DNA from: an uncultured Comamonadaceae bacterium
GTDB lineage: Bacteria; Pseudomonadota; Gammaproteobacteria; Burkholderiales; Burkholderiaceae_C
Direction of reading: 5' to 3'
Length of the DNA: 6,289 bases
NCBI GenBank assembly: GCA_937871735.1
Contig: CALMOI010000008.1
Location: 1 to 6,289, forward strand
Of this stretch, positions 1 through 5,331 are shown piece after piece. A program made the position numbers and the translations under genes. Below the pieces are notes generated by a model. It did no database searches, was not told the DNA's origin, and saw only the letters and a list, made by a program, of their open reading frames with translations. Each line of letters starts with the position of its first letter. Position 1 is the stretch's first letter.

Positions 1-770
1 GCGATGTTGATCATCGACTTGGAGCACACCATCATGTTCACCTTGGCGCGGTGCGAACTGGCAATCTCGTTGTAGCGGCCATCGCCCGAGATGCAGCTCA
101 GGATGCGCACGCCCAAAGCGTCCAGCAGCGGCTTGACCTGCCACAGCTCGCCCACCAAGTTGTATTCGCCAATGATGTTGATGTCGTAGGGCGTGGTGAA
201 TTCGGGCTCGACGGTGCCGATCACGTAGTCCAGCAGCGCCTCGGCTCCGAGCTTGTTGCCCAGGTTCTTGGGGCCGGCAAAACCGGGGGCGTTGACCGGG
301 ATGATGGGCTTGCCAAACTTTTCGGCAGCGCGCTTGCACACGGCCTCGATGTCGTCGCCGACCAGCGCCGTGACGCAGGTTTGGTAGACAAACACGGCGG
401 GCGGGTCGTACTTTTCGATGATTTCGCGGATGGACTTGAACAGGCGCTTTTCGCCGCCGTAGATCACGTCCAGTTCGTTGATGTCGGTGGTAAAGCCGGT
501 GCGGTACAGCTGCGAGCCGCTGCTGGCGCTGTGCCGGTTGTCCCAAGCGTTGCCTTCGCAGGCGATGGGGCCGTGAACCAAGTGGGCCACGTCCACCACG
601 GGTTGCAGGGCGATCTTGGCCCCGTCAAACGCGCAACCCCCGGCGGCGGCACCGGGTGAGAGCTGCTTGGTGCAACCCTTTTTGCGCTCTTTCTCGCTTT
701 TAGCCTGGTTCTTGTCGCAACCCGGTTCGTCGAACACTTCGGCAATTTTGGCCTTGAGCAAAGCGGACAT
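1..770 (-). CDS. nifE: NifE, nitrogenase FeMo-cofactor scaffold protein (N-terminal 256 residues, cut by window edge)
   Basis: NifE forms the NifEN scaffold with NifN, on which the NifB-derived iron-sulfur precursor matures into FeMo-cofactor before transfer to apo-NifDK. The frame reads 256 codons from the ATG at 770 without a stop and leaves the window. Family hallmarks are visible: GGCAFDGA around residue 46, VAHLVHGPIAC ending at Cys71, VYQTC ending at Cys132, GEYN, and NMMVCSKSMIN near the edge. Cys46, Cys71 and Cys132 have the expected spacing for the NifE ligands of the interface [4Fe-4S] cluster, and Cys249 fits the cysteine equivalent to the FeMo-co-binding Cys of NifD. The N-terminus is Lys-rich with extra cysteines (Cys18, Cys33), as in NifE rather than NifD. 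An AGGAG Shine-Dalgarno at 777..781, six bases upstream, fixes the start. A sigma54-like promoter lies just upstream. No frameshift is seen. Confidence 0.96.
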   Translation of the reverse strand, partial: MSALLKAKIAEVFDEPGCDKNQAKSEKERKKGCTKQLSPGAAAGGCAFDGAKIALQPVVDVAHLVHGPIACEGNAWDNRHSASSGSQLYRTGFTTDINELDVIYGGEKRLFKSIREIIEKYDPPAVFVYQTCVTALVGDDIEAVCKRAAEKFGKPIIPVNAPGFAGPKNLGNKLGAEALLDYVIGTVEPEFTTPYDINIIGEYNLVGELWQVKPLLDALGVRILSCISGDGRYNEIASSHRAKVNMMVCSKSMINI

Positions 771-804
771 AAACGACTCCTGACGGTGGTGGTGTAGCTT
801 GCTT

Positions 805-820
805 TGCAGCTTTGATGCCA
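805..820 (-). promoter_or_regulatory. Candidate sigma54 (-24/-12) promoter of nifE
   Basis: On the minus strand this reads TGGCATCAAAGCTGCA. The invariant GG (818-819) and GC (806-807) are separated by exactly ten bases, as RpoN promoters require. Compared with the family pattern TGGCAYRNNNNTTGCW there are two mismatches. Transcription would start near 795, giving a leader of about 25 bases that carries the AGGAG ribosome-binding site. A separate promoter makes sense here because the inverted GH28 gene cuts nifE off from the nifK run. Expression data would settle it. Confidence 0.6.
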
Positions 821-843
821 GCGGTTTTGGGCACGTTTGGCGT

Positions 844-903
844 GGTTTTGGCGGGTTTGCGGCTGCTTCCAGCTCGACTGGCGCGGCGGTTTTGGCGGGT
901 TTG
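844..903. repeat. Two copies of a 16-base direct repeat (844..859 and 888..903)
   Basis: GGTTTTGGCGGGTTTG occurs identically at 844..859 and 888..903, 44 bases apart, in the spacer between nifE and the GH28 gene. A related but imperfect GGTTTTGG lies near 823..830. The repeat is exact but short; it could be a protein-binding site or a relic of local duplication. No function is assigned. Confidence 0.5.
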
Positions 904-957
904 AAGCAATTGCGACAAGTGCGGCTAGGTGTTTTCCATAGGTTGCCCGCGCAAGTG

Positions 958-986
958 TTGACGCGGGTGAGCTTGCCACTCAAAAT
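958..986 (+). promoter_or_regulatory. Candidate sigma70 promoter of the GH28 gene
   Basis: TTGACG (958..963, five of six matches to the -35 consensus) is followed after 17 bases by CAAAAT (981..986, four of six matches to the -10 consensus). The predicted start of transcription is near 993, about 40 bases before the ATG at 1036 and immediately next to the palindrome at 996..1013. The -10 is weak, so this is a prediction only. Confidence 0.4.
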
Positions 987-995
987 CCAGGCCAG

Positions 996-1013
996 TTGTA
1001 CGACAACGTACAA
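996..1013. promoter_or_regulatory. 18-base palindrome: NifA-type upstream activator site or GntR/FadR-type operator
   Basis: The sequence is TTGTACG-ACAA-CGTACAA, with perfect 7-base arms around a 4-base centre. It contains TGT-N10-ACA (997..1012), the consensus upstream activator site of NifA. It also contains TTGT-N3-ACAA (996..1006), the half-palindrome pattern bound by FadR-subfamily GntR regulators, several of which control hexuronate genes. As a NifA site it would lie about 180 bases upstream of the nifE -24 element, far but workable with DNA looping. As an operator it would sit at the predicted transcription start of the GH28 gene, typical of a repressor. The sequence alone does not decide between the two. 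Confidence 0.65.
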
Positions 1014-1035
1014 GTTAACCGAAAGAACCCCTGAC

Positions 1036-3039
1036 ATGAAAAAACCGAATTTGACGCTTCAATTTCTCTCCGGTGCTTTGTCAAAAAGCCCTGTTGCACC
1101 TGAATCGGTGAGTCGCCGACGGTTTTTGGAAGTTGGTGGAGCTTCTTTCGGCTTGGCTATGGTGGGCGGTTTGCCCGGTTGCGGTGGCGGTGGTGATGCC
1201 GCCGTGATGGAAGATGCGATTTGGGGCAGTTCTGGTTTGGCCGGAAAAATCATCACCGCCTTGCAAACCATCACACAAAAGACATTCAAGAATGTGGATT
1301 ACGACGTGGTGGCTTATGGCGCATCGCGTTGTGCGGTCGTGGCGGCCACCAGTCCTTATACCAATGCCGCATCACCCGCCAGCCAAGGTTCTAACAAAAC
1401 ACATGCACCCGGTTCTTTTGATTCGCGGCCCGCATTTTTAGCCGCCATTGCAGCATGCAGCGCTGCCGGTGGTGGACGTGTGGTAGTTCCGTCAGGTGAT
1501 TGGTATTGCGCAGGCCCGATTGAATTGCTGAGTGATGTGAATTTCCACCTGAGCGCTGATTGCACAATTTTCTTCAGCGCCAATCCGGCAGATTACGCCA
1601 AAGACGGCCCGGTGAACTGCGGTGCCAATGGCAATTTGTATTACAGCCGCTGGCAATCGGACGATTGCTTGAACTTTGGTTCACCGATTTATGCGCGCAA
1701 CCAAAAACACATCGCCATCACTGGCGAGAATATGCTGACCTCGATTTTGAACGGTCAAGGCATGTTGCCTTATGCAGGCAGCGGCACCACCAGCACCTGC
1801 TGGTGGACGTACAAAGGCAACACCGGAGCCTATGGCAATGTGGACAAAACCACGCCATCCTGCGCCTCCAACAACCCGCTGAACGTGGACTTGAAAACCC
1901 GCTTGCCCGGCATTGATTCAGCGCTCTACACCCTGCTGACCAACCCCATCACGCCGTGGCAGCAAGACCAAAACTACCTGCCCGCGCTGTCAGAAGCCGG
2001 TGTGCCTGTGAGCCAGCGCATCTTTGGTTTGGGCCACTATTTGCGCCCGTGCATGGTCGAATTCATTGACTGCACCGACGTACTGATGGAGGACTACCAA
2101 GTCAACAATTCGCCGTTTTGGGTGCATCACCCGGTCAACTGCACGAACGTGGTGATTCGCCGGGTCGAGATCAGCACCATTGGCCCCAACAACGACGGCT
2201 TCGACCCCGAAGCTTGCGACATGGTGCTGTGCGAAGACTTGGTGTTCAACACAGGTGACGATTGCATCGCCATCAAGTCGGGTAAGAATTTGGACACCCA
2301 ATATGGCCCCGCCATTGACCATGTGATTCAAAACTGCACCATGAACAGCGGCCACGGCGGCATTACCTTGGGCAGTGAAATGGGCGCGGGGGTGCAAAAT
2401 ATCTATGCTCGTAACCTGAATATGATCAATAAGTTCTGGGCAACAGATGCGCTTAATATTGCCATTCGCATCAAAACCAACATGAATCGCGGTGGTTTTG
2501 TGAAAAACTTCTATTGCGACAACGTGACTTTGGGCAATGGCGTGAGTTTGCAAGGCAAGGGTTATGGCTCCAGCGTGTTGCCGGGCAGCCCGATCAATAC
2601 CAGTGTGCCGGTGGGTGTGGCCACATTGGCCAGTTCCAATCCATCAGCATCACAAGGCGGGGTGATTACATTTGACTGTGATTATCAGCCTGCCAAAGAT
2701 GCGATCAGAACCCGTCCGCCGCAAGTGCAAAACATCAATATCTCGAATGTCAAGGTCAGCAATGTGACTTTGAATGGGGTCACGGGTTCGTGCTTCCAGG
2801 CGATTGTGGCGCAAGGGCCGGTGGGTTTTGATTACAACGGTGCTTTGCCGGTGCCCACTATTTATCCCATTTCAGGTGTCACCATCACCAATTGCGATTT
2901 TGGTACGCCCACTGCGGCTGGCCCCGCCAGCGCCACCACGCCCGGCCCGATTTACGCCTTCAACGTCAGCGACATCACCTTGAAGAATGTGGTGATTGCC
3001 GGGACAACCTACAACCAAGTCATCCGCGACCCGCGATAA
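1036..3039 (+). CDS. Glycoside hydrolase family 28 protein (polygalacturonase type), Tat-exported
   Basis: A predicted pectin-degrading hydrolase cleaving alpha-1,4-galacturonosyl bonds; endo or exo action cannot be told. All four GH28 catalytic blocks are present in order: NNDGFD (385-390), GDDC (407-410, with Asp408 and Asp409), GHG (439-441) and RIK (478-480). The beta-helix fold begins near VVAYGAS after a spacer. I chose the ATG at 1036 because it gives a complete export signal: SRRRFLE (26-32) matches the twin-arginine motif, a hydrophobic stretch follows, then LPGC (46-49), a possible lipobox with Cys49 as lipid anchor, then Gly-rich sequence. The in-frame codons back to 799 would bury this signal. 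At 667 residues it is longer than many GH28 enzymes. Stretches are AT-rich beside the nif genes (hand count: 37% GC at 2401..2460, 52% at 1081..1140, against 63-67% in sampled nif-side lines). It stands alone and inverted inside a nif cluster, suggesting later insertion. Confidence 0.93.
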   Translation: MKKPNLTLQFLSGALSKSPVAPESVSRRRFLEVGGASFGLAMVGGLPGCGGGGDAAVMEDAIWGSSGLAGKIITALQTITQKTFKNVDYDVVAYGASRCAVVAATSPYTNAASPASQGSNKTHAPGSFDSRPAFLAAIAACSAAGGGRVVVPSGDWYCAGPIELLSDVNFHLSADCTIFFSANPADYAKDGPVNCGANGNLYYSRWQSDDCLNFGSPIYARNQKHIAITGENMLTSILNGQGMLPYAGSGTTSTCWWTYKGNTGAYGNVDKTTPSCASNNPLNVDLKTRLPGIDSALYTLLTNPITPWQQDQNYLPALSEAGVPVSQRIFGLGHYLRPCMVEFIDCTDVLMEDYQVNNSPFWVHHPVNCTNVVIRRVEISTIGPNNDGFDPEACDMVLCEDLVFNTGDDCIAIKSGKNLDTQYGPAIDHVIQNCTMNSGHGGITLGSEMGAGVQNIYARNLNMINKFWATDALNIAIRIKTNMNRGGFVKNFYCDNVTLGNGVSLQGKGYGSSVLPGSPINTSVPVGVATLASSNPSASQGGVITFDCDYQPAKDAIRTRPPQVQNINISNVKVSNVTLNGVTGSCFQAIVAQGPVGFDYNGALPVPTIYPISGVTITNCDFGTPTAAGPASATTPGPIYAFNVSDITLKNVVIAGTTYNQVIRDPR

Positions 3040-3080
3040 CTCGGGAGAAAGCAGCTTGCAGAGCAGTGTGAAAACAACCT

Positions 3081-3115
3081 AACAGGTACGATGTCTGTTG
3101 TCTTGGGGTGTTTTT
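3081..3115. terminator. Weak possible bidirectional terminator between convergent genes
   Basis: AACAG (3081..3085) and CTGTT (3095..3099) can pair around a nine-base loop. On the plus strand a TTTTT run follows at 3111..3115; on the minus strand TTTT follows the stem a few bases later. The stem is only five pairs and the T-runs are not adjacent, so this is a weak candidate. It is reported because the GH28 and ferritin-like genes converge on this 99-base gap, where no other hairpin was found. Confidence 0.25.
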
Positions 3116-3138
3116 CCTGCTCGCAACTGCCATCGACT

Positions 3139-3618
3139 TCAGTTGCCGGTGGGCAAGGCTTGGCCGCTTTGGTGCAGGGCGATCCAACGTTCCAGCTCTT
3201 GCACGTGCCCGGCTTCTTCTTCTGAAAACTCGGTGGCGAAGGCGCGGATTTCGGGGTCGGTGGTGGTGTTCATCACCTCGGTGTAGTAGGCCAGCCCGGC
3301 GCTTTCGGCGGCCAGCGCCACTTGCAGGGCTTCTTCGCGACCGATGAACGGGTCAGCGGCCCAGATGGCGGCGGACTCGGGGCTTTCGATGTCGGGCCAA
3401 CTGAAGTCGCCAGCGGCCATCTCGGGGATGTCGCGGAAACCGGCACGCTCGCGGGCATCGTTCAAGTGCAGTTGCGAGTAGTGAGCCAGGCGGCGAAACA
3501 GCTTGCTGACTTCAACATTGCCGCAAGACTGCATCGCGTCGGCGAGTTGTCCAAAACGCAGGGCGGCTTCTTTTTCCAGTTCGATGGCGTGGGCCAGAAA
3601 TTCTTCTACCGATTGCAT
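3139..3618 (-). CDS. Ferritin-like (rubrerythrin-type four-helix) domain protein
   Basis: A 159-residue soluble protein with the four-helix pattern of ferritin-like/rubrerythrin proteins, which use a di-iron centre in iron storage, peroxide reduction or oxygen handling. Helix 1 has IELEKEAALRF (Glu15 seven residues before Phe22), helix 2 LAHYSQLH (44-51), helix 3 AAESAGLAYY (Glu105 seven before Tyr112), and helix 4 SEEEAGH (Glu135 and His138, an ExxH motif). In helix 2 the usual ExxH appears as Ser48-x-x-His51, so one bridging carboxylate seems missing and the metal site may be altered. There is no C-terminal rubredoxin domain with CxxC motifs. The ATG at 3618 is chosen over upstream in-frame codons because AAGGA (3625..3629) lies six bases before it and the domain begins there. 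It is last in the run after nifK, 26 bases behind the 118-residue gene. A role in iron or oxygen handling for nitrogenase is inferred. Confidence 0.85.
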   Translation of the reverse strand: MQSVEEFLAHAIELEKEAALRFGQLADAMQSCGNVEVSKLFRRLAHYSQLHLNDARERAGFRDIPEMAAGDFSWPDIESPESAAIWAADPFIGREEALQVALAAESAGLAYYTEVMNTTTDPEIRAFATEFSEEEAGHVQELERWIALHQSGQALPTGN

Positions 3619-3644
3619 GGCAGTTCCTTGGTTGTGAGTGAAAG

Positions 3645-4001
3645 TCAGTAGCCCAGCTCGAACCAGACTGGCTCTTGGCGGCGCAGTTGCGCCAGCAGCT
3701 CCAGCGTGGCGGGCACCAGCGCCTGAATGCCGTACCACACGGTTTCGCGTCGGGGTTGTTCGTTCAGCGTCAGCACTTGCTGCAAGTGGTGCCAGCCGTG
3801 CCAGTCCAGGTGAGTCAGGCGCTCGCGCAGCAGCGGAGACATGTGCTCTAGCGTTTGCGCCATCGTCAACAGTTCGGCTTCTACGGTGTGCAAGGTGCTG
3901 GGGCTGTCAAACAGTTCTTGCTCTTCTTGCATCTCGGCCAACAGGGCGCGGATGTTGCGACCGCAGGTTTGCACAATGTCGCATTGCATACGGTGCAGCA
4001 T
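3645..4001 (-). CDS. Small helical protein, possibly a catalytically degenerate HepT-like HEPN domain
   Basis: A 118-residue, mostly alpha-helical protein with no signal peptide or membrane segment. I did not recognise it as a standard nif gene. Its layout resembles HepT/DUF86 HEPN proteins: an N-terminal helix (DIVQTCGRNIRALLAEM, 8-24), an ELF-DSPST turn (29-36), a second helix (38-54), then LLRERLTHLDW (57-67), and VWYGIQALVPATLELLAQL (88-106) matching the family's VW...I..dLP.L...L ending. The HEPN nuclease motif, R followed by a polar residue, x-L-x and H, aligns with Gln74 to Leu79 (QQVLTL), so both Arg and His are absent. If the match is right this is a dead HEPN scaffold, perhaps for binding, not RNA cleavage. 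No nucleotidyltransferase partner (MntA) lies next to it. The first ATG is preferred: GAAGAG lies about ten bases upstream and nothing suitable precedes Met5. The gene lies 34 bases after the 161-residue gene. Confidence 0.8.
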   Translation of the reverse strand: MLHRMQCDIVQTCGRNIRALLAEMQEEQELFDSPSTLHTVEAELLTMAQTLEHMSPLLRERLTHLDWHGWHHLQQVLTLNEQPRRETVWYGIQALVPATLELLAQLRRQEPVWFELGY

Positions 4002-4035
4002 GGCAGCAGCTCTTCAGGCTTGGGGTGGCGGGGGA

Positions 4036-4521
4036 TCAGTTGTTGTCGGCCAGAATTTCCAGCGCGATCAGTTGCTCGTACAGCGCCCGTTTGGCGCGCC
4101 AACGGCTTTTGCCTTGCAGGCGCGGGTCGGCACCTTCAAAGGCGGCCAGGGCTTGGCTGTCGTCCCAGTAGATGCAGACGCTGCCGGGGCGCGCTTCCAG
4201 CGCCGCTGTCCATGCGGCACGCGGGGCCACGGGTTCGGCAGACAGCGCGCCGTGGCCGAGCACGTAGTCGGCGCGGTACAGCGCCGCATCCCAGCCGTGG
4301 GCATCGCCGAGCGCGCAGACCGCTGGAAATTGCGCGCGCGCTTCAGCCGTGATGTCGGCGTGGCCCAAGGCTTCAAGCAGGCTGCGGGCGCTCAACTCGT
4401 CGTGGATTTCCCACGGCTCGCGCTCATCCCGGGCCGACACTTTGCGGGCAAAGTCGTCGTCGTCGTAGGCGAACCAAGCGTTGGGTTCGCCCTCATCGGG
4501 CAGTTCCACCACATAAATCAC
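4036..4521 (-). CDS. Conserved-looking nif-operon protein of unknown function (161 residues, GTG start)
   Basis: I do not recognise this family. The protein is acidic and soluble, with no signal peptide, membrane segment or cysteine cluster (isolated cysteines in FPAVCALGD and GSVCIYW). It opens with a strand-like MIYVVELP, then AWFAYDDDDFARKV with a four-Asp run, a central part rich in Ala and Trp (HGWDAALYRADYVLGHG), and a basic helix RWRAKRALYEQLIALEIL at the C-terminus. The start is taken as the GTG at 4521 because AGGAG (4528..4532) lies six bases upstream and the sequence before it (RAARSSTPHAPPRAN) looks like untranslated GC-rich spacer. It lies 61 bases after the 109-residue gene and 34 bases before the HepT-like gene, so it is probably co-transcribed with nifK. 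Any role in nitrogen fixation is inferred from position only. Confidence 0.8.
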   Translation of the reverse strand: MIYVVELPDEGEPNAWFAYDDDDFARKVSARDEREPWEIHDELSARSLLEALGHADITAEARAQFPAVCALGDAHGWDAALYRADYVLGHGALSAEPVAPRAAWTAALEARPGSVCIYWDDSQALAAFEGADPRLQGKSRWRAKRALYEQLIALEILADNN

Positions 4522-4527
4522 GGCCTT

Positions 4528-4532
4528 CTCCT
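4528..4532 (-). promoter_or_regulatory. Ribosome-binding site that decides the GTG start at 4521
   Basis: The minus strand reads AGGAG here, followed by six bases (AAGGCC) and then GTG. It is the best Shine-Dalgarno match near this gene and supports the GTG over the far upstream in-frame ATG, which lies inside the preceding gene. Confidence 0.7.
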
Positions 4533-4537
4533 GGTTG

Positions 4538-4555
4538 GCACGCGGGGGTGCGTGC
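4538..4555 (-). other. Small stem-loop in the spacer before the GTG-start gene
   Basis: GCACGC (4538..4543) and GCGTGC (4550..4555) form a perfect six-pair stem with a six-base loop that is C-rich in the minus-strand RNA. It ends five bases before the AGGAG. A perfect palindrome GCTGCGCGCAGC lies just upstream at 4564..4575. These could affect translation or RNA stability, but they may simply follow from the high GC content. Confidence 0.35.
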
Positions 4556-4582
4556 GGTGTCGAGCTGCGCGCAGCGCGCCAC

Positions 4583-4912
4583 TTACTCCACGCCGTCAGC
4601 GGTGGTTTTTTCCCAGACGGCGCGGCGAATGCGCTGCGTGATGCCAGCCGGGCTGGCATCGAAGGTGCGGCGGGCAATGGTCAACGCGCCTTGGGCGGTG
4701 GCCGCTTCGGACAAGGTCAAAGGCAAGCGCCCGGCCATGTGAGTGGCGTTGGGCACGGCCTTCAAAATCGCTTGGCGATTGGGGTGCTCAGTCAGTGGCA
4801 CCAGCTGGTCGGCTTCAGGCACACCGGCCAAACACACCCAGCCATCGCGCACGTCCACGACGCGGCCATCAAGGGTGGTTTTGACTGGAGTGATATGGGT
4901 TTCGGTGGTCAT
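4583..4912 (-). CDS. Small nif-operon protein of unknown function (109 residues)
   Basis: I do not recognise this family; it does not match my picture of NifT, NifY, NifW, NifX or NifZ. The protein is soluble, with a Thr-rich N-terminus (MTTETHITPVKTT), a strand-rich segment (GRVVDVRDGWVCLAGVP, with the single Cys27), a helix (HPNRQAILKAVPNATHMAG) and a basic C-terminal helix (GITQRIRRAVWEKT). No metal-binding motif, signal peptide or membrane segment is seen. The ATG at 4912 is chosen because AGGGG (4921..4925) lies eight bases upstream, whereas the in-frame frame extending to 4987 would overlap the ferredoxin gene. It starts 17 bases after the FeSII-like ferredoxin stop, which strongly suggests co-translation in one operon with it. 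Confidence 0.78.
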   Translation of the reverse strand: MTTETHITPVKTTLDGRVVDVRDGWVCLAGVPEADQLVPLTEHPNRQAILKAVPNATHMAGRLPLTLSEAATAQGALTIARRTFDASPAGITQRIRRAVWEKTTADGVE

Positions 4913-4929
4913 GATGAGCGCCCCTGGTC

Positions 4930-5277
4930 TTAGAACTTCACGAGGATGTCTTCGTTGCGCACGATGAACTGGCAGGCCAAGCGCCACGGCGGCGGCAGGT
5001 CTTTGGTTTCAGCGTCGCTGATTTGTTCGGCAGTGATCTTGCCGGCCAAGCGCAGCGCAATTTTTTCTTTCTCGGTCATGGCTACACCGATGGGGGTGTT
5101 GCCCGACAGCACAGTCACTTGCACGGCGCAAGAGCCGCATTCGCCGTTTTCGCATTCAAAGTCCAAGGGCACTTTGTGGGCTTGGGCGGTGGCCAGCAAG
5201 GTTTTGGTGTCGCCAGCGACGGCATAGACCGTCAAGTCCTTCTTCATGCGCGGAGAGCTAAAGGTTACGTTGGCCAT
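4930..5277 (-). CDS. [2Fe-2S] ferredoxin of the Shethna/FeSII type (putative nitrogenase-protective protein)
   Basis: A 115-residue plant-type [2Fe-2S] ferredoxin. The ligands are Cys42, Cys47 and Cys50 (FECENGECGSC) and Cys102 (LACQ). Several parts match, from memory, Azotobacter vinelandii FeSII (Shethna protein II): N-terminal FSSP with a following lysine pair (Lys12-Lys13), AVAG, T-x-KE-K in the middle loop, DLPP before the last cysteine, and LACQ-IV--ED-LV-F at the end. FeSII binds reduced NifDK and NifH under oxygen stress and locks them in an inactive, protected complex; the 50-residue insert between Cys50 and Cys102 fits that subfamily better than an ordinary electron-carrier ferredoxin. 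It follows nifK by 102 bases and precedes the 109-residue gene by 17. The ATG at 5277 has only a weak ribosome-binding site. An electron-donor role is the alternative. Here it sits directly behind nifK. Confidence 0.9.
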   Translation of the reverse strand: MANVTFSSPRMKKDLTVYAVAGDTKTLLATAQAHKVPLDFECENGECGSCAVQVTVLSGNTPIGVAMTEKEKIALRLAGKITAEQISDAETKDLPPPWRLACQFIVRNEDILVKF

Positions 5278-5331
5278 GATGTATTGCTTGTGTTGAATCT
5301 GGATGGGAAACGACCCGAAGCCGGGCGAGCC

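Noticed and set aside
51..659. Long open frame on the plus strand opposite nifE
   Set aside because: It is antisense to a clear NifE coding sequence and has no recognisable protein features; a GC-rich shadow.
893..907. Plus-strand sigma54-like element for the GH28 gene (GG-N10-GC)
   Set aside because: Spacing fits, but the -12 half lacks the TT before GC and the -24 half departs from TGGCAC; it also falls within the direct repeat. Too weak to call.
464..979. Minus-strand Lys/Ala/Pro-rich open frames overlapping the nifE start (464..979 and 700..918)
   Set aside because: They overlap nifE in other frames and look like low-complexity products of the GC-rich spacer; the histone-like KPAKTT stretch comes from the repeated spacer bases.
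799..1035. In-frame upstream extension of the GH28 gene
   Set aside because: It would place about 79 residues before a complete Tat signal and run through the palindrome and predicted promoter; the ATG at 1036 gives a proper export signal at the N-terminus.
1990..2553. 187-residue antisense open frame within the GH28 gene
   Set aside because: It lies opposite the catalytic core of GH28, has no family features and no ribosome-binding context that outweighs the sense gene.
3040..3138. Possible insertion-sequence ends or target duplication flanking the GH28 gene
   Set aside because: Short shared words such as CAGCTT occur on both sides, but no convincing inverted or direct repeat pair brackets the gene.
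3638..4641. Several plus-strand open frames opposite the small nif-operon genes
   Set aside because: Arg/Ala-rich products without domain features, antisense to genes with good starts and spacing.
4913..4987. Upstream extension of the 109-residue gene into the ferredoxin gene
   Set aside because: The AGGGG before 4912 and the avoidance of overlap with the ferredoxin 3' end favour the shorter form.
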